Both the position numbers and the translations under genes were made by a program. A stretch of 34,130 nt of DNA from Candidatus Binatia bacterium (GTDB lineage: Bacteria > Desulfobacterota > Binatia > UBA9968 > JAJDTQ01), in the NCBI GenBank assembly GCA_022823055.1, contig JAJDXX010000244.1, positions 1 to 34,130 of the forward strand. The letters are read 5' to 3'. Below are positions 1 through 8,652 of this stretch, one piece after another (the first letter of the stretch is position 1; each line of letters starts with the position of its first letter). Below the pieces are notes generated by a model, which worked only from the letters and a program-made list of their open reading frames with translations, was not told where the DNA came from and made no database searches.

Positions 1-1452
1 CCGGAGCACTCCTGCCAGCAATCAATGTGTGCAGTTTTCGGTTGCCACAAATGGGAGATTTACAGTTGCCCGCTACAGTTAGCTACTGAACTACGTGCAT
101 CGGGTGTCGATGCGATACTTGACAAATGGGATTTGAGAGAAGGGCACGAGGCCGATGCGTTCATGGAAAAGATGGTGACCGACAAGACCATCAAGAAGGT
201 GATCATCGTCTCTGACCGGGGTTACACTGAAAAATCGGATTCCCGAAAAGGCGGAGCTGGAACGGAAGCGCAGATCATCTCTAAAGAGCTCTATCAAGAA
301 GATCAGGACAAGTTTGTAGCCGTAGTCAGGGAGAGGGATGAGCGGGGCGAACCGTATTTGCCGGCGTACTACACGTCGCGAATTTTTATTGACTTCTCCG
401 ATGACGGCCTGTTCTCGGGCAGCTTCGAACAACTCATGCGGTGGATCGAAGACAAACCCCTCCATGAGCGTCCTCCCATTGGGGAGCTACCCCCGTATGT
501 GACAGAAGGAGAAAGCACCATCACCATCTCTACAGGCCCATCTAGACGACGAGCATACGACGCAATTACGGGTTCCAAAGGACACGCCTACTCTGCCACC
601 AAGGACTACTTCGACCTGTTTGTAAGAGAGCTTGAGAGGTTTCGGTTTGATCCCGAAGTCGATCCATTGGCGGAAGAGTTCCTTGAGAACTTCCAGGCAT
701 TCCTACCATATCGCGACGAATGCCTGGAGGTAGTGCGCGCGATTTCGCGTAACACCCACGAGGATCGCTTTGTGGATATTGTCCATTCCTTTTTTGACGG
801 TTTTCTTCAGTACACTGAACCGCCGGCGTCTCTAAAACAGTACAAAGTCTTGGCCATGGACAATTATAAATTCTTTGCCTACGAATTGTTCTTGCACTGC
901 TGCACCATGTTTTTCTCTGAACATCGCCCTGATCTCTTTGGTGCGTTGGTCGAGAGGCAATACTACTTGGAACGGAAACGGGACTTTGGCCGGGAGCCCC
1001 TTGTGGGGTTTACTGCGTTTCATCAGTACCTCGAATCTTTGAATCACAGAAACCAAGCGTTGAAGCTGGAGCGTACTTCGCTTGCAGCCGACATGATCAA
1101 GGAACGTGCTGTAGGTTCGGGGGCACAGTTCCGCAAACTGATGGAGATGGATTTCGTCTTGTTTCTCCGAGCGGATTTGGCCGGTGAGGGAGGTTACAAT
1201 AGATGGTGGCCAGACACCTCAGTTTACCTTGGTTGGGATTATCGAGCATTTGAAATGTTCGAGCGGTCCAGGTCTTCCCAGTACTTCGTAAAATACGTGT
1301 ATCCCTTTTTGGGTGCAAACAAAGAGGAATTAGAACAGTTACTTGAGAAATACACTGCCCCCAATGGCCTCGATGTCCCTCAATGGCATTATCGTTTCAG
1401 GCTTGTACCGAAAACGCTGATAGGCATTGAAGGCTTGTGTACAAAACCTTGA
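1..1452 (+). CDS. SEFIR-domain protein (TIR-like N-terminal domain plus uncharacterised C-terminal region), 5' end outside the window
   Basis: ORF 25..1452 contains LQLATELRASGVDAILDKWDLREGHEADAFMEKMV...IKKVIIVSDRGYTEKSDSRKGGAGTEAQIISKELY, which matches the SEFIR pattern. The frame stays open to base 1 (PEHSCQQS before the first Met), so the N-terminus is probably truncated by the window edge. Confidence 0.8.
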   Translation, partial: PEHSCQQSMCAVFGCHKWEIYSCPLQLATELRASGVDAILDKWDLREGHEADAFMEKMVTDKTIKKVIIVSDRGYTEKSDSRKGGAGTEAQIISKELYQEDQDKFVAVVRERDERGEPYLPAYYTSRIFIDFSDDGLFSGSFEQLMRWIEDKPLHERPPIGELPPYVTEGESTITISTGPSRRRAYDAITGSKGHAYSATKDYFDLFVRELERFRFDPEVDPLAEEFLENFQAFLPYRDECLEVVRAISRNTHEDRFVDIVHSFFDGFLQYTEPPASLKQYKVLAMDNYKFFAYELFLHCCTMFFSEHRPDLFGALVERQYYLERKRDFGREPLVGFTAFHQYLESLNHRNQALKLERTSLAADMIKERAVGSGAQFRKLMEMDFVLFLRADLAGEGGYNRWWPDTSVYLGWDYRAFEMFERSRSSQYFVKYVYPFLGANKEELEQLLEKYTAPNGLDVPQWHYRFRLVPKTLIGIEGLCTKP

Positions 1453-1729
1453 GAGGGCGTTTCGGACGTCCTCTGAAAATAGACCCCGGGTGCCCGAAGT
1501 GGGATTACGTTCGCCTTCGGTTGGGCGAATGGGATCCCAGGACTTGGAGCAACGGCACCGACCACATTTCTGCCACATCACGTTTTCTCGCCAATGACAA
1601 TCACCGCCGTTCGCTGACACGCCTGTGAATCGGGCTGTTGAGCCCTTGTTCCCGGTCCGAAAAGCGCGTATCCGGGCTCATGGCCATACGAAAAGCAGGT
1701 AAAAGTGTGCCCGCCCGAAGGCGTGGGCG

Positions 1730-1897
1730 ATGGTAGCCTCCATCGGCGTGATCGCCTCGCCGTCGCAGGGTGTCTCTTACTACGAGAAGGACGGCTGCTA
1801 CGCGAGGGATGACCCCGCGCACAGGGAGGCGAGCGCCTGGGCGGGCAAGGAAGCCGGGGAACTGGGGCTTTCGGGCTCGGTCGATCCCGAGACCAGG
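1730..1897 (+). pseudogene. N-terminal fragment of a MobF-type (TrwC/TraI) relaxase
   Basis: MVASIGVIASPSQGVSYYEKDGCYARDDPAHREASAWAGKEAGELGLSGSVDPE resembles the MobF relaxase N-terminus, then runs directly into integrase-like sequence. Confidence 0.6.
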
Positions 1898-2125
1898 GTC
1901 AAGACCACTCTCACCAAACGCTCCGTCGACGCCCTCGCGCCCGCCGACCGCCCCTTCATCGCATGGGACGACAGGCTGACAGGCTTCGGCGTCAGGGTCC
2001 GGCCCTCGGGGGTCAAGACCGTCGTCGTCAAACTACCGTGCGGGAGAGGGCGGACGCAAGACCACCTCCGCAAATCTCAAGCGAAAGGCGGCGGAGGCTA
2101 GGCCGTCTGCGTGGCTTGAGAGCAG
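1898..2125 (+). pseudogene. N-terminal fragment of a tyrosine integrase (P4-type, DUF4102 arm-binding domain), frameshifted
   Basis: VKTTLTKRSVDALAPADRPFIAWDDRLTGFGVRVRPSGVKTVVVK, then a 1-nt frameshift near 2030. The other frame continues YRAGEGGRKTTSANLKRKAAEARPSAWLE. No catalytic domain follows. Confidence 0.75.
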
Positions 2126-2905
2126 TTAGACCGGCCCAGGGGTCGGTCCTGGCGAGGAATCCTGTTGCAGAAATGTTTCGGAACCGTGCACGACAGCAGT
2201 GATCAGACGGCGTTGGTCTTTGGTAAGACAGTCGTTGTTCAGGTGTTTCTTTTCCGCAGCAATGAACATTTCAAGGTCATAGACTCTTGAATCCGGGCGA
2301 CCTGCCATCTCGTAGTGACGCCCATCCGGGCCTGTAGTGTAGCGCACCAAGCTCAGGCAAGCCTTCGCCATAAACTCTTCGCTGCGCGAAATGCCCTCTT
2401 CCAACCATGCCTTTGGTGCATCGGGAGTGGAAAGATGGCCCCAGGACGTGATGATGTCAAAATAGAAAGGAGCTGCCGAAAGCGTCCCGTCTTGGAAAGC
2501 CTGTTCAATCTTCGCGATTAGTATCTTGCCGAGTCTCGCAAAAGTTTTTTCTGTGATGGGAGGCGGATCCGTCGACACTCCACGGAAGACACCAAACTCG
2601 CCACCGCGCGAGACATAGACCTCGGCAAGAAAACCGGGGGAGTCCGTCTTCTCGAAGGCTTCGACAAGATGCTCGCCAGCCTCACTCGGCTCCCATTGCT
2701 TGAGTATCTCGTACACGAGGAAACTGAGGTGCGCACGCGGTGGCAAGTCAAACCAACCGGTATTCCGTTCGATACCGATAACTTTCTCGCCGACACGAAA
2801 CAAAGCATCTAGCATGGCCTGCAGGCGGAGGCCCGGCTGGGAATATTCGGGAAGAATGAGAAGATGGCCGAGGGAAGCACCGAAGTCGGATGCCTCCCGT
2901 CTTGG
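2126..2905 (-). pseudogene. C-terminal fragment of an uncharacterised protein, possibly KAP-family P-loop NTPase; 5' end lost
   Basis: The ORF (2126..2986) has a plausible coding sequence (ALFRVGEKVIGIERNTGWFDLPPRAHLSFLVYEILKQWEP...PFYFDIITSWGHLS) but no Walker motifs. Its first ~30 codons are antisense to the DUF2726-like gene. Confidence 0.4.
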
Positions 2906-2906
2906 C

Positions 2907-3371
2907 GATCCGACTGCACAAATGGAGTTCATCTCCAGAGTGTATTTCGAGCCGCGTCGGCTTCTGAACAAGTCCGAATACGGCATTCTGCAGGTTCTTG
3001 AGAGGCTTACCCGCGAAATGGGAGGCGGCTATCGCGTCATGGCGCAAACCAGCCTGGGTGAGGTGATCGCCCCTGTCAATGGCGCCGCATCCGGGTCGGA
3101 GGAAGCGCGCGACCTTGCCTTTCGCTCAATCAACAGCAAACGCTTGGACTTCCTGGTCATCGACCGCACAGGCATGCCCGCTTTGGCGGTGGAATACCAG
3201 GGGCATGGCCACTACCAGAACAGGGCATTCATGCGCGATGCCGTGAAACGGGAAGCCATCAGAAAGGCCAGGGTGCCGTTCCTGGAGATTCCGGCGGAGT
3301 ACGACAGAACAGTCGTGGAGAACCAAATTCGCTCGGCGTTGCGCCCGGATGAAAGGCGCGGTTCCGCCTGA
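2907..3371 (+). CDS. DUF2726-domain protein, probably 5'-truncated
   Basis: DPTAQMEFISRVYFEPRRLLNKSEYGILQVLERL...RVMAQTSLGEVI...AFRSINSKRLDFLVIDRTGMPALAVEYQGHGHYQ...RDAVKREAIRKARVPFLEIPAEYD is characteristic of DUF2726. The family's usual membrane-anchor N-terminus is replaced by sequence antisense to the neighbouring ORF. Confidence 0.7.
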   Translation, partial: DPTAQMEFISRVYFEPRRLLNKSEYGILQVLERLTREMGGGYRVMAQTSLGEVIAPVNGAASGSEEARDLAFRSINSKRLDFLVIDRTGMPALAVEYQGHGHYQNRAFMRDAVKREAIRKARVPFLEIPAEYDRTVVENQIRSALRPDERRGSA

Positions 3372-3441
3372 CTGCACCTCCCGGACGCTCGCCGTTCCGT
3401 CGGTTGAAAGCCCGCGACACCCGAAAGGACCGATAGCCGCG

Positions 3442-3770
3442 ATGCCTCTCAGATGCCTTGACCCCTCCGCCAACGGCAGTATTCTGGCGTTCGACCTGTC
3501 GCCCGGCGAGTGGCGCGCGCTGGAGCTTGAGAACAGGAAGACCCGCCACCTGAAGATGACGTGCCGCGATGCGCAGGTGACGCTCAAGAGATCCCGGCGC
3601 GGCACGCCGTTCTTCGCCCACAAGAGTGTTGGCGAGTGCTCGATCGCTCCGGAGACGGAGGCCCATCTGCGGTTGAAACGGATTGCCATAGAGGCTGCCC
3701 GGATGCACGGTTGGGATGCGGAGACCGAGGTTGCCGGAGAAATCGGCGAGGGCGACCGCGATTCCGGCAG
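3442..3770 (+). pseudogene. CoiA-like (competence protein/nuclease-like) N-terminal fragment
   Basis: MPLRCLDPSANGSILAFDLSPGEWRALELENRKTRHLKMTCRDAQVTLKRSRRGTPFFAHKSVGECSIAPETEAHLRLKRIAIEAARMHGWDAETEVAGE. The expected continuation with the nuclease motif is absent. Confidence 0.6.
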
Positions 3771-4304
3771 CGGATTCTCCGCACTCCTGCGCATGAGGGC
3801 GCTGACGCGGGTGTGTTCGATGTCGGGCGCAGGGATGACCGAAACGAGGCCTCTTCCGAGCATCCGTGTCAGGCCGAGGCTGTCTTGGAAAGGCGGTCCC
3901 CGGTCACCCAGTGGGCGCTACCGCCCGGACCAGCCGTAGGATACAAGCTGGAGGATTTCGCCGGGGTGAATGGCCTTGCGTCGCTTTTGCGTCGCAGCCT
4001 GGAGTCCACCAAGTCCTTGAAATCGCAAGCGTGTGTTTGGACCGGTACACGACCAGTATACGCCCGTGTTACGGAGAGAACACGCCTTTCCCATGGTGCG
4101 AGCGGGTCGGAGGGGCTCGACCTGCGCAAGGGAGCGCATCCGGTCGCAGACAAGGCACGACAGGCACCATGGTGCGGCAGGTGTGAGAACCAGAGCCCGC
4201 GCAGGCGGTCAGGAACGAAGAAACCAGGGGCACAAGCGAAGGGGAATGGACGCCGGAGGATCCGGCGGAGGGGAGCCACCACGGCGATTGAGTGGCGATG
4301 AGTG

Positions 4305-5080
4305 CGGGAGGTAGTGAAGACGGTCGTGTCGAGCACACTGACGGAGGCGCGAGCAGTGGCCCGGACACAAGTGCACGGGGTAGTGCGGAAGCCGGTGGCG
4401 GGCGAAGCGAACGCGGAGCGGCAGCGCCGACGACGAGCGCAGCGAGTCGGACGGCACGAGCGATGCGAGGTCGCCGGAGGCGACGAGCCGAGCCAACACC
4501 TGGCCGGTTCGAAGTGAATCGGCGCAGTGGTCGAGCTGCTGCACCGTCGTGGACATCACGGACGTGCTGACGAGCGCTGTGGTGATCGGCGTGGTCGGCA
4601 GCACGCGGCGGGGAGCACTGAAGGCGGTGACGGCAGACGTGCGGAGCACGTTGTCGGTGTCGCCTTCAGTGGCGAGGACACCGGAGGAGGACGTGATGCG
4701 GAAGCTGGTGACAGGCGAAGCCCGCACCGGGCGACGCGGATGATGAGCGTTGATGCCGAGGACGAACGCAGCGAGTCGGACGGCATGAGCGGGGCGATGC
4801 TGCCGAAGGCGGCGAGCCGTGTCACGCGTCGAGACACGGTGGTGAAGCTGGAGCACCGTGATGGTGGAGATGAAGGGCGTCACCTTCAGCGACCGCGATG
4901 TGAAGACCGGTGACGGGCAGAGCCGCACCAGGGAGGCGCAGGCGGAAGGACGGACCGGACCGAAGGGACGTGGGCCGTGGGGAGGGGTCGTGCCGAGAAC
5001 AAGCACACCGCGGGGATTGTCGTCATGGTCGGCGTCGTTGGTGGAGATGAAAGGCGTGGCAACGATGGACGTGAAGACCC
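4305..5080. repeat. Diverged direct repeats (period about 313-329 bp) in a region without recognisable proteins
   Basis: gacgagcgcagcgagtcggacggca.. (4432-4489) matches gacgaacgcagcgagtcggacggca.. (4761-4818). gtagtgcggaagccggtggcgggcgaagcg (4380-4409) matches gtgatgcggaagctggtgacaggcgaagcc (4693-4722). ggtggagatgaagggcgt...gtgaagacc occurs at 4863-4908 and 5040-5079. Confidence 0.6.
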
Positions 5081-5160
5081 AGTGTGGGAGCGACGGCGCC
5101 GGAGATGCTGCGAGGAAGGGGCCGCGCCAACGAGTGACGCGACCCCATGGTGTGTACGGA

Positions 5161-5424
5161 TCAGGCAGCGATCTGTTCGATCTTCTGCACCGGTATCCCG
5201 AGCTGGCGGGCTTTGTCGACGAGGTTGTCGGTGATGCCGCTGCCGGGGAACGCGATGACGCCCTTCGGCAGGAGGTTGAGGAGGTCGTCGTTGCGGCGGA
5301 ACGGAGCAGCCCGTCCGTGGCGATCCCAGTCGGGCTTGCAGACGACCTGGTAGACGCCGCGCTGCTCGGCCCAGCTCGCCGCGATGCGCTCGACGCCCGG
5401 GCCGCCGCCGTGAACGAGCACCAT
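5161..5424 (-). pseudogene. DUF2493/YspA-like SLOG-family protein, N-terminally truncated
   Basis: MVLVHGGGPGVERIAASWAEQRGVYQVVCKPDWDRHGRAAPFRRNDDLLNLLPKGVIAFPGSGITDNLVDKARQLGIPVQ. The expected N-terminal beta-strand/GxRD segment is missing. Confidence 0.65.
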
Positions 5425-5443
5425 GTCGGAGAATTCGTATTAT

Positions 5444-5574
5444 GTCCTTCGACATCGCTTCGCTGACGCTCCGCTACGCTCAGGACGAACGGTTGTGATA
5501 GTCGTGTCCTGAGCCCTTTGGCAAAGCCTGTCCCGAGCTTGCCGAAGGGCTCAGGGCGAACGAAGTCGAAGGAC
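5444..5574. repeat. Palindromic intergenic repeat with nested hairpin
   Basis: Terminal inverted repeat GTCCTTCGAC (5444-5453) / GTCGAAGGAC (5565-5574). Inner arms CCTGAGCCCTTTGGCAAAG (5508-5526) and CTTGCCGAAGGGCTCAGG (5538-5555). Confidence 0.75.
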
Positions 5575-5649
5575 GGTTCAACTACCCGGACAGACTCCCA
5601 AGAGCCTGGAGTGCCCCGCGCGGCCGGGCGATTCACAGGAGGCGCCACA

Positions 5650-6471
5650 GTGGCGGATTCGCAGGAAAGCATGGGTGAACGGGCGGCACGGGAGGTCGGC
5701 GTGCTGCTGGGCAAGTGCGCGGCGGGGGAAGCGGAGGTCGCTGCCACCTACTTCAGCCGGCCGCGGCCCAAGGAAGACCACATCCGGTTTCTGAGACAAC
5801 AGACCGGCCGGGAGCTGACCCGCGTGTACCAGTTGGGCGGCCTGCTGGCCAATCAGTTGGGGTGGCTGGGCGTCACGGTGGACCGTCACACCTACCTCGA
5901 GACCCTGGAGAAGCTTCACGAGGAGACCAACCACTACGTCATGTGCCACGACGTGCTGGCATGGTTCACGGGCGAGCAGCCCTTCATCGGCGAACTGCGC
6001 CGCTACGACATCTTCAATCCCGACCCGACCCTCCCCGAAAACGAGGCCAGCATCCGGTTGTCCCGTGAAAAGAAGGCCATCGCGGACGAGCTGGCGGCGG
6101 AGGGGGCGCCCTGGGCAGCCCTGGTCGGGGACGAAGGGGTGCTGGAGGGCGGCGGCTCGGGAACGTTCTTCGCCTTGAGCCGGATCAAGGGCGGCGAGCT
6201 CGAACGGCGGGTGGCCGAAGCCATGAAGGTGGTCCTGGACGACGAGCTGCGGCACGGCGCCGACCAGTTGAAACGCTTCCACGACATCGATTTGACGGAG
6301 GAAGACCTGGAGCGGATCAAAGGATACGTCAAGCGTCACGGCGACGCGCGGGTAAGGTTTCGCAACGCCCAGTTCAACTATCCGGTGAGCGAGGCGCGCA
6401 TGCGCGAGATCGAAGCCGGCAAGATCGAGCCGTTGTACGTCTGGGAAGAGGTCGCGCGGAGCGAGGCGTGA
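5650..6471 (+). CDS. Ferritin-like (putative diiron) protein of unknown function
   Basis: GTG start with AGGAGG at 5637-5642. Helical protein with two ExxH motifs: LHEETNHYVMCH and LDDELRHGADQ. Confidence 0.55.
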   Translation: MADSQESMGERAAREVGVLLGKCAAGEAEVAATYFSRPRPKEDHIRFLRQQTGRELTRVYQLGGLLANQLGWLGVTVDRHTYLETLEKLHEETNHYVMCHDVLAWFTGEQPFIGELRRYDIFNPDPTLPENEASIRLSREKKAIADELAAEGAPWAALVGDEGVLEGGGSGTFFALSRIKGGELERRVAEAMKVVLDDELRHGADQLKRFHDIDLTEEDLERIKGYVKRHGDARVRFRNAQFNYPVSEARMREIEAGKIEPLYVWEEVARSEA

Positions 6472-6516
6472 TGTACCCCCCGAGCCGCTCCCATGAATGA
6501 ACAGGGCCGCAGGGAC

Positions 6517-6621
6517 ATGGCACACGCTTTCGTCGACGACCTGGCCGCAAGGATCGAGAACCTCAAGGCCGAGGGCCTGTTCAAGCAGGAACAGGTCATC
6601 GCCTCCCCGCAACAGGGCGAG
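6517..6621 (+). pseudogene. Possible N-terminal remnant of a glycine C-acetyltransferase (Kbl-like)
   Basis: MAHAFVDDLAARIENLKAEGLFKQEQVIASPQQGEVTLENG resembles the first ~40 residues of the KBL/AKB ligase family. The following residues do not continue the fold. Confidence 0.45.
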
Positions 6622-6709
6622 GTTACGCTTGAGAACGGCGCGGCCTGCATCGTCGGCGCCACCGGCCGCGGCACGCCCGAACACTGCGGGCTGACGTGGA
6701 GGAACCAAG

Positions 6710-7477
6710 ATGTACTCTCTGGAGGGACACAGCGCCATCGTCACCGGCGGTGCCAGCGGCATCGGCCTCGCCACCGTCCGCTTGCTGGCGGAAGCCGGCG
6801 CCAACGTCGTCATCGCGGACATCAACGAAGATGCCGGCGCGCAAGCCGTGGAGGAGTTCACGGCCAAGGGCGTGGGCGCGCTGTTTGTCAAGACCGACGT
6901 CACGCGGGGCGAGGACGTGGACGCGCTGATCCGCGCCACCACGGCCCGGTTCGGGTCGCTGGAAATCGTGATGCCTTTCGCCGGGATCGGGCTCGAGAAA
7001 CTCGCGCTGGAGACCACCCGTGAGGAATGGGACCGCATGATCGCCATCAATCTCACCGGCAGTTTCCTGGTGATGCAGGCGGCGGGCGCGGTCATGGTAG
7101 AGGCGGGCTACGGCCGCATCGTGGCCATGGCCTCCATCTCCGGCATGCGCGGAGGCACCGGGCGGGTCGCCTACGGCGCCACCAAGGGCGCCATGATCAC
7201 AATGACCCGAGTCATGGCCCTGGAGTTGGCGGAGACCGGGGTGACCGTGAACGCGTTGGCGCCGGGCCCGGTGGACACCGCGCTCACCCGGAAGATGTAC
7301 GACGACGAAACCCGCCGCGCCTATGACCGGGCCATTCCAATGCGCCGTTTCGCCCTTCCGGAAGAAGTGGCGCACGCGGCCCTGTTCCTGGCCCTGCCGC
7401 AGTCCGGCTACATCACCGGCATCACGCTGCCGGTGGACGGCGGCTTCACCTCAAGCGGCGTCATCAAGCGGAGTTGA
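6710..7477 (+). CDS. SDR-family oxidoreductase
   Basis: TGGASGIG cofactor motif, YGATK catalytic motif, GYITGITLPVDGG C-terminus; GGAGG before ATG. Confidence 0.9.
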   Translation: MYSLEGHSAIVTGGASGIGLATVRLLAEAGANVVIADINEDAGAQAVEEFTAKGVGALFVKTDVTRGEDVDALIRATTARFGSLEIVMPFAGIGLEKLALETTREEWDRMIAINLTGSFLVMQAAGAVMVEAGYGRIVAMASISGMRGGTGRVAYGATKGAMITMTRVMALELAETGVTVNALAPGPVDTALTRKMYDDETRRAYDRAIPMRRFALPEEVAHAALFLALPQSGYITGITLPVDGGFTSSGVIKRS

Positions 7478-7523
7478 GCGTTCGCGGAGGCGGGTCCGGG
7501 AATGGTTCCACAAGCCGGCGGGG

Positions 7524-8630
7524 TCAAAGCTTGTAAAAGGCGAGGCCGTTCTCACGCAGGATCTTCCGCTTGACGGCCTCGGAGATGTCGGTGCGTTCGC
7601 GCAACTCTTCGATGCCCGTCTCGCGCGCCTCGGCATGGGGGATATCGCCCTCGATGAGGATCTGGTCCTCGCCCACCAGCTCGATCACCTGGGGCAGCAG
7701 CGGTTCCTCCGCCTCGCACGTCACGTAGACCCGGCCTTCCTTGAGGTATTCGCTGGGCGGCTTCTTCGACCGGTTCCCCAGCATCGCCACCACCGGATGG
7801 TAATGGTCCATCCGTCCCACCATGTAGGGGATCCACTCGGAACCGGCCTCCAGGAACGCTACCCGCAGCTTCGGGAAGCGGTCCAGCACGCCGCCGCCCA
7901 CGATGCTGAAGAAACCCATGAGCACCGGCAACGTGAAGCTCAGGATCAATGCGGCGTAGGGGTCCTCACAGGTCCGGGTCAGGCCCGGCGCGCTCCAGCC
8001 CGTGTGGATGCACACCGGCAGGTCCACCTCGCAGGCCGCCGCGTAGAACGGCGACAGGTCGGGATGGTGCAGCAAGGTCTGGCCCGCGGTGCCGCCGATC
8101 ATCAGCCCCACGGCGCCCAGCTCTCGGGCGCGCCGGACCTCCGCCACACACGCTTCGCGGTCGCGCATGGGAATGACCGCGGCCCACTTCAACCGATCGG
8201 GGCGTTCATTGCACCGTTGCGAGATCCAGGTGTTGTAGCTGCGCATCAAGGCGGCTTCGAATCGGGCATCGTCGGTAAGACGGTGGAACAGGATGGAGGA
8301 GAAGATCACCTGGATGTCGATGCCGAAGGCATCCAGGTCCCTGATCCGGGCGTCGATGTCCGTCATGCCCTGGCTGCCGATGTTGAATACCTTGTCGCGG
8401 GCGAACTTCATCTCCAGCGGAGTGCCGCTGAAGGTGGTGCCCTTACCCCACAGGCGGGGATGGACCTGGCCGTCGATGAGCCACCACGCGTCGATGTGGG
8501 AGTTGGTCGCCAACCCCTCCCCCTGCACGACCACCGGCGCGCGGTGGCGGAACTCGTCGTCCAGAAAGGCCCAGGTCTCGCGCACTTCCATGACGTGCGA
8601 ATCGGCATCAACGACGTCGATCTGTTTCAT
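7524..8630 (-). CDS. Amidohydrolase family protein (ACMSD-like)
   Basis: MKQIDVVDADSHVMEVRETW... with IHTGWSAPG and FLEAGSEWIPYMVGRMD, typical of the amidohydrolase_2 family. Confidence 0.85.
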   Translation of the reverse strand: MKQIDVVDADSHVMEVRETWAFLDDEFRHRAPVVVQGEGLATNSHIDAWWLIDGQVHPRLWGKGTTFSGTPLEMKFARDKVFNIGSQGMTDIDARIRDLDAFGIDIQVIFSSILFHRLTDDARFEAALMRSYNTWISQRCNERPDRLKWAAVIPMRDREACVAEVRRARELGAVGLMIGGTAGQTLLHHPDLSPFYAAACEVDLPVCIHTGWSAPGLTRTCEDPYAALILSFTLPVLMGFFSIVGGGVLDRFPKLRVAFLEAGSEWIPYMVGRMDHYHPVVAMLGNRSKKPPSEYLKEGRVYVTCEAEEPLLPQVIELVGEDQILIEGDIPHAEARETGIEELRERTDISEAVKRKILRENGLAFYKL

Positions 8631-8652
8631 AGTGCTTCACCCCCGGGCGGCG

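Noticed and set aside
4305-5080. CRISPR array
   Set aside because: Repeats are long, few and diverged, with no short identical direct repeats separated by uniform spacers; no cas genes seen.
4209-5747. 512-aa minus-strand ORF
   Set aside because: Low-complexity S/P/R/T-rich translation spanning the repeat block, antisense to or out of frame with the SLOG fragment and the start of the ferritin-like gene; likely a GC-rich artefact.
5578-7095. 505-aa minus-strand ORF
   Set aside because: Antisense to the ferritin-like and SDR genes, which have clear families and ribosome-binding sites.
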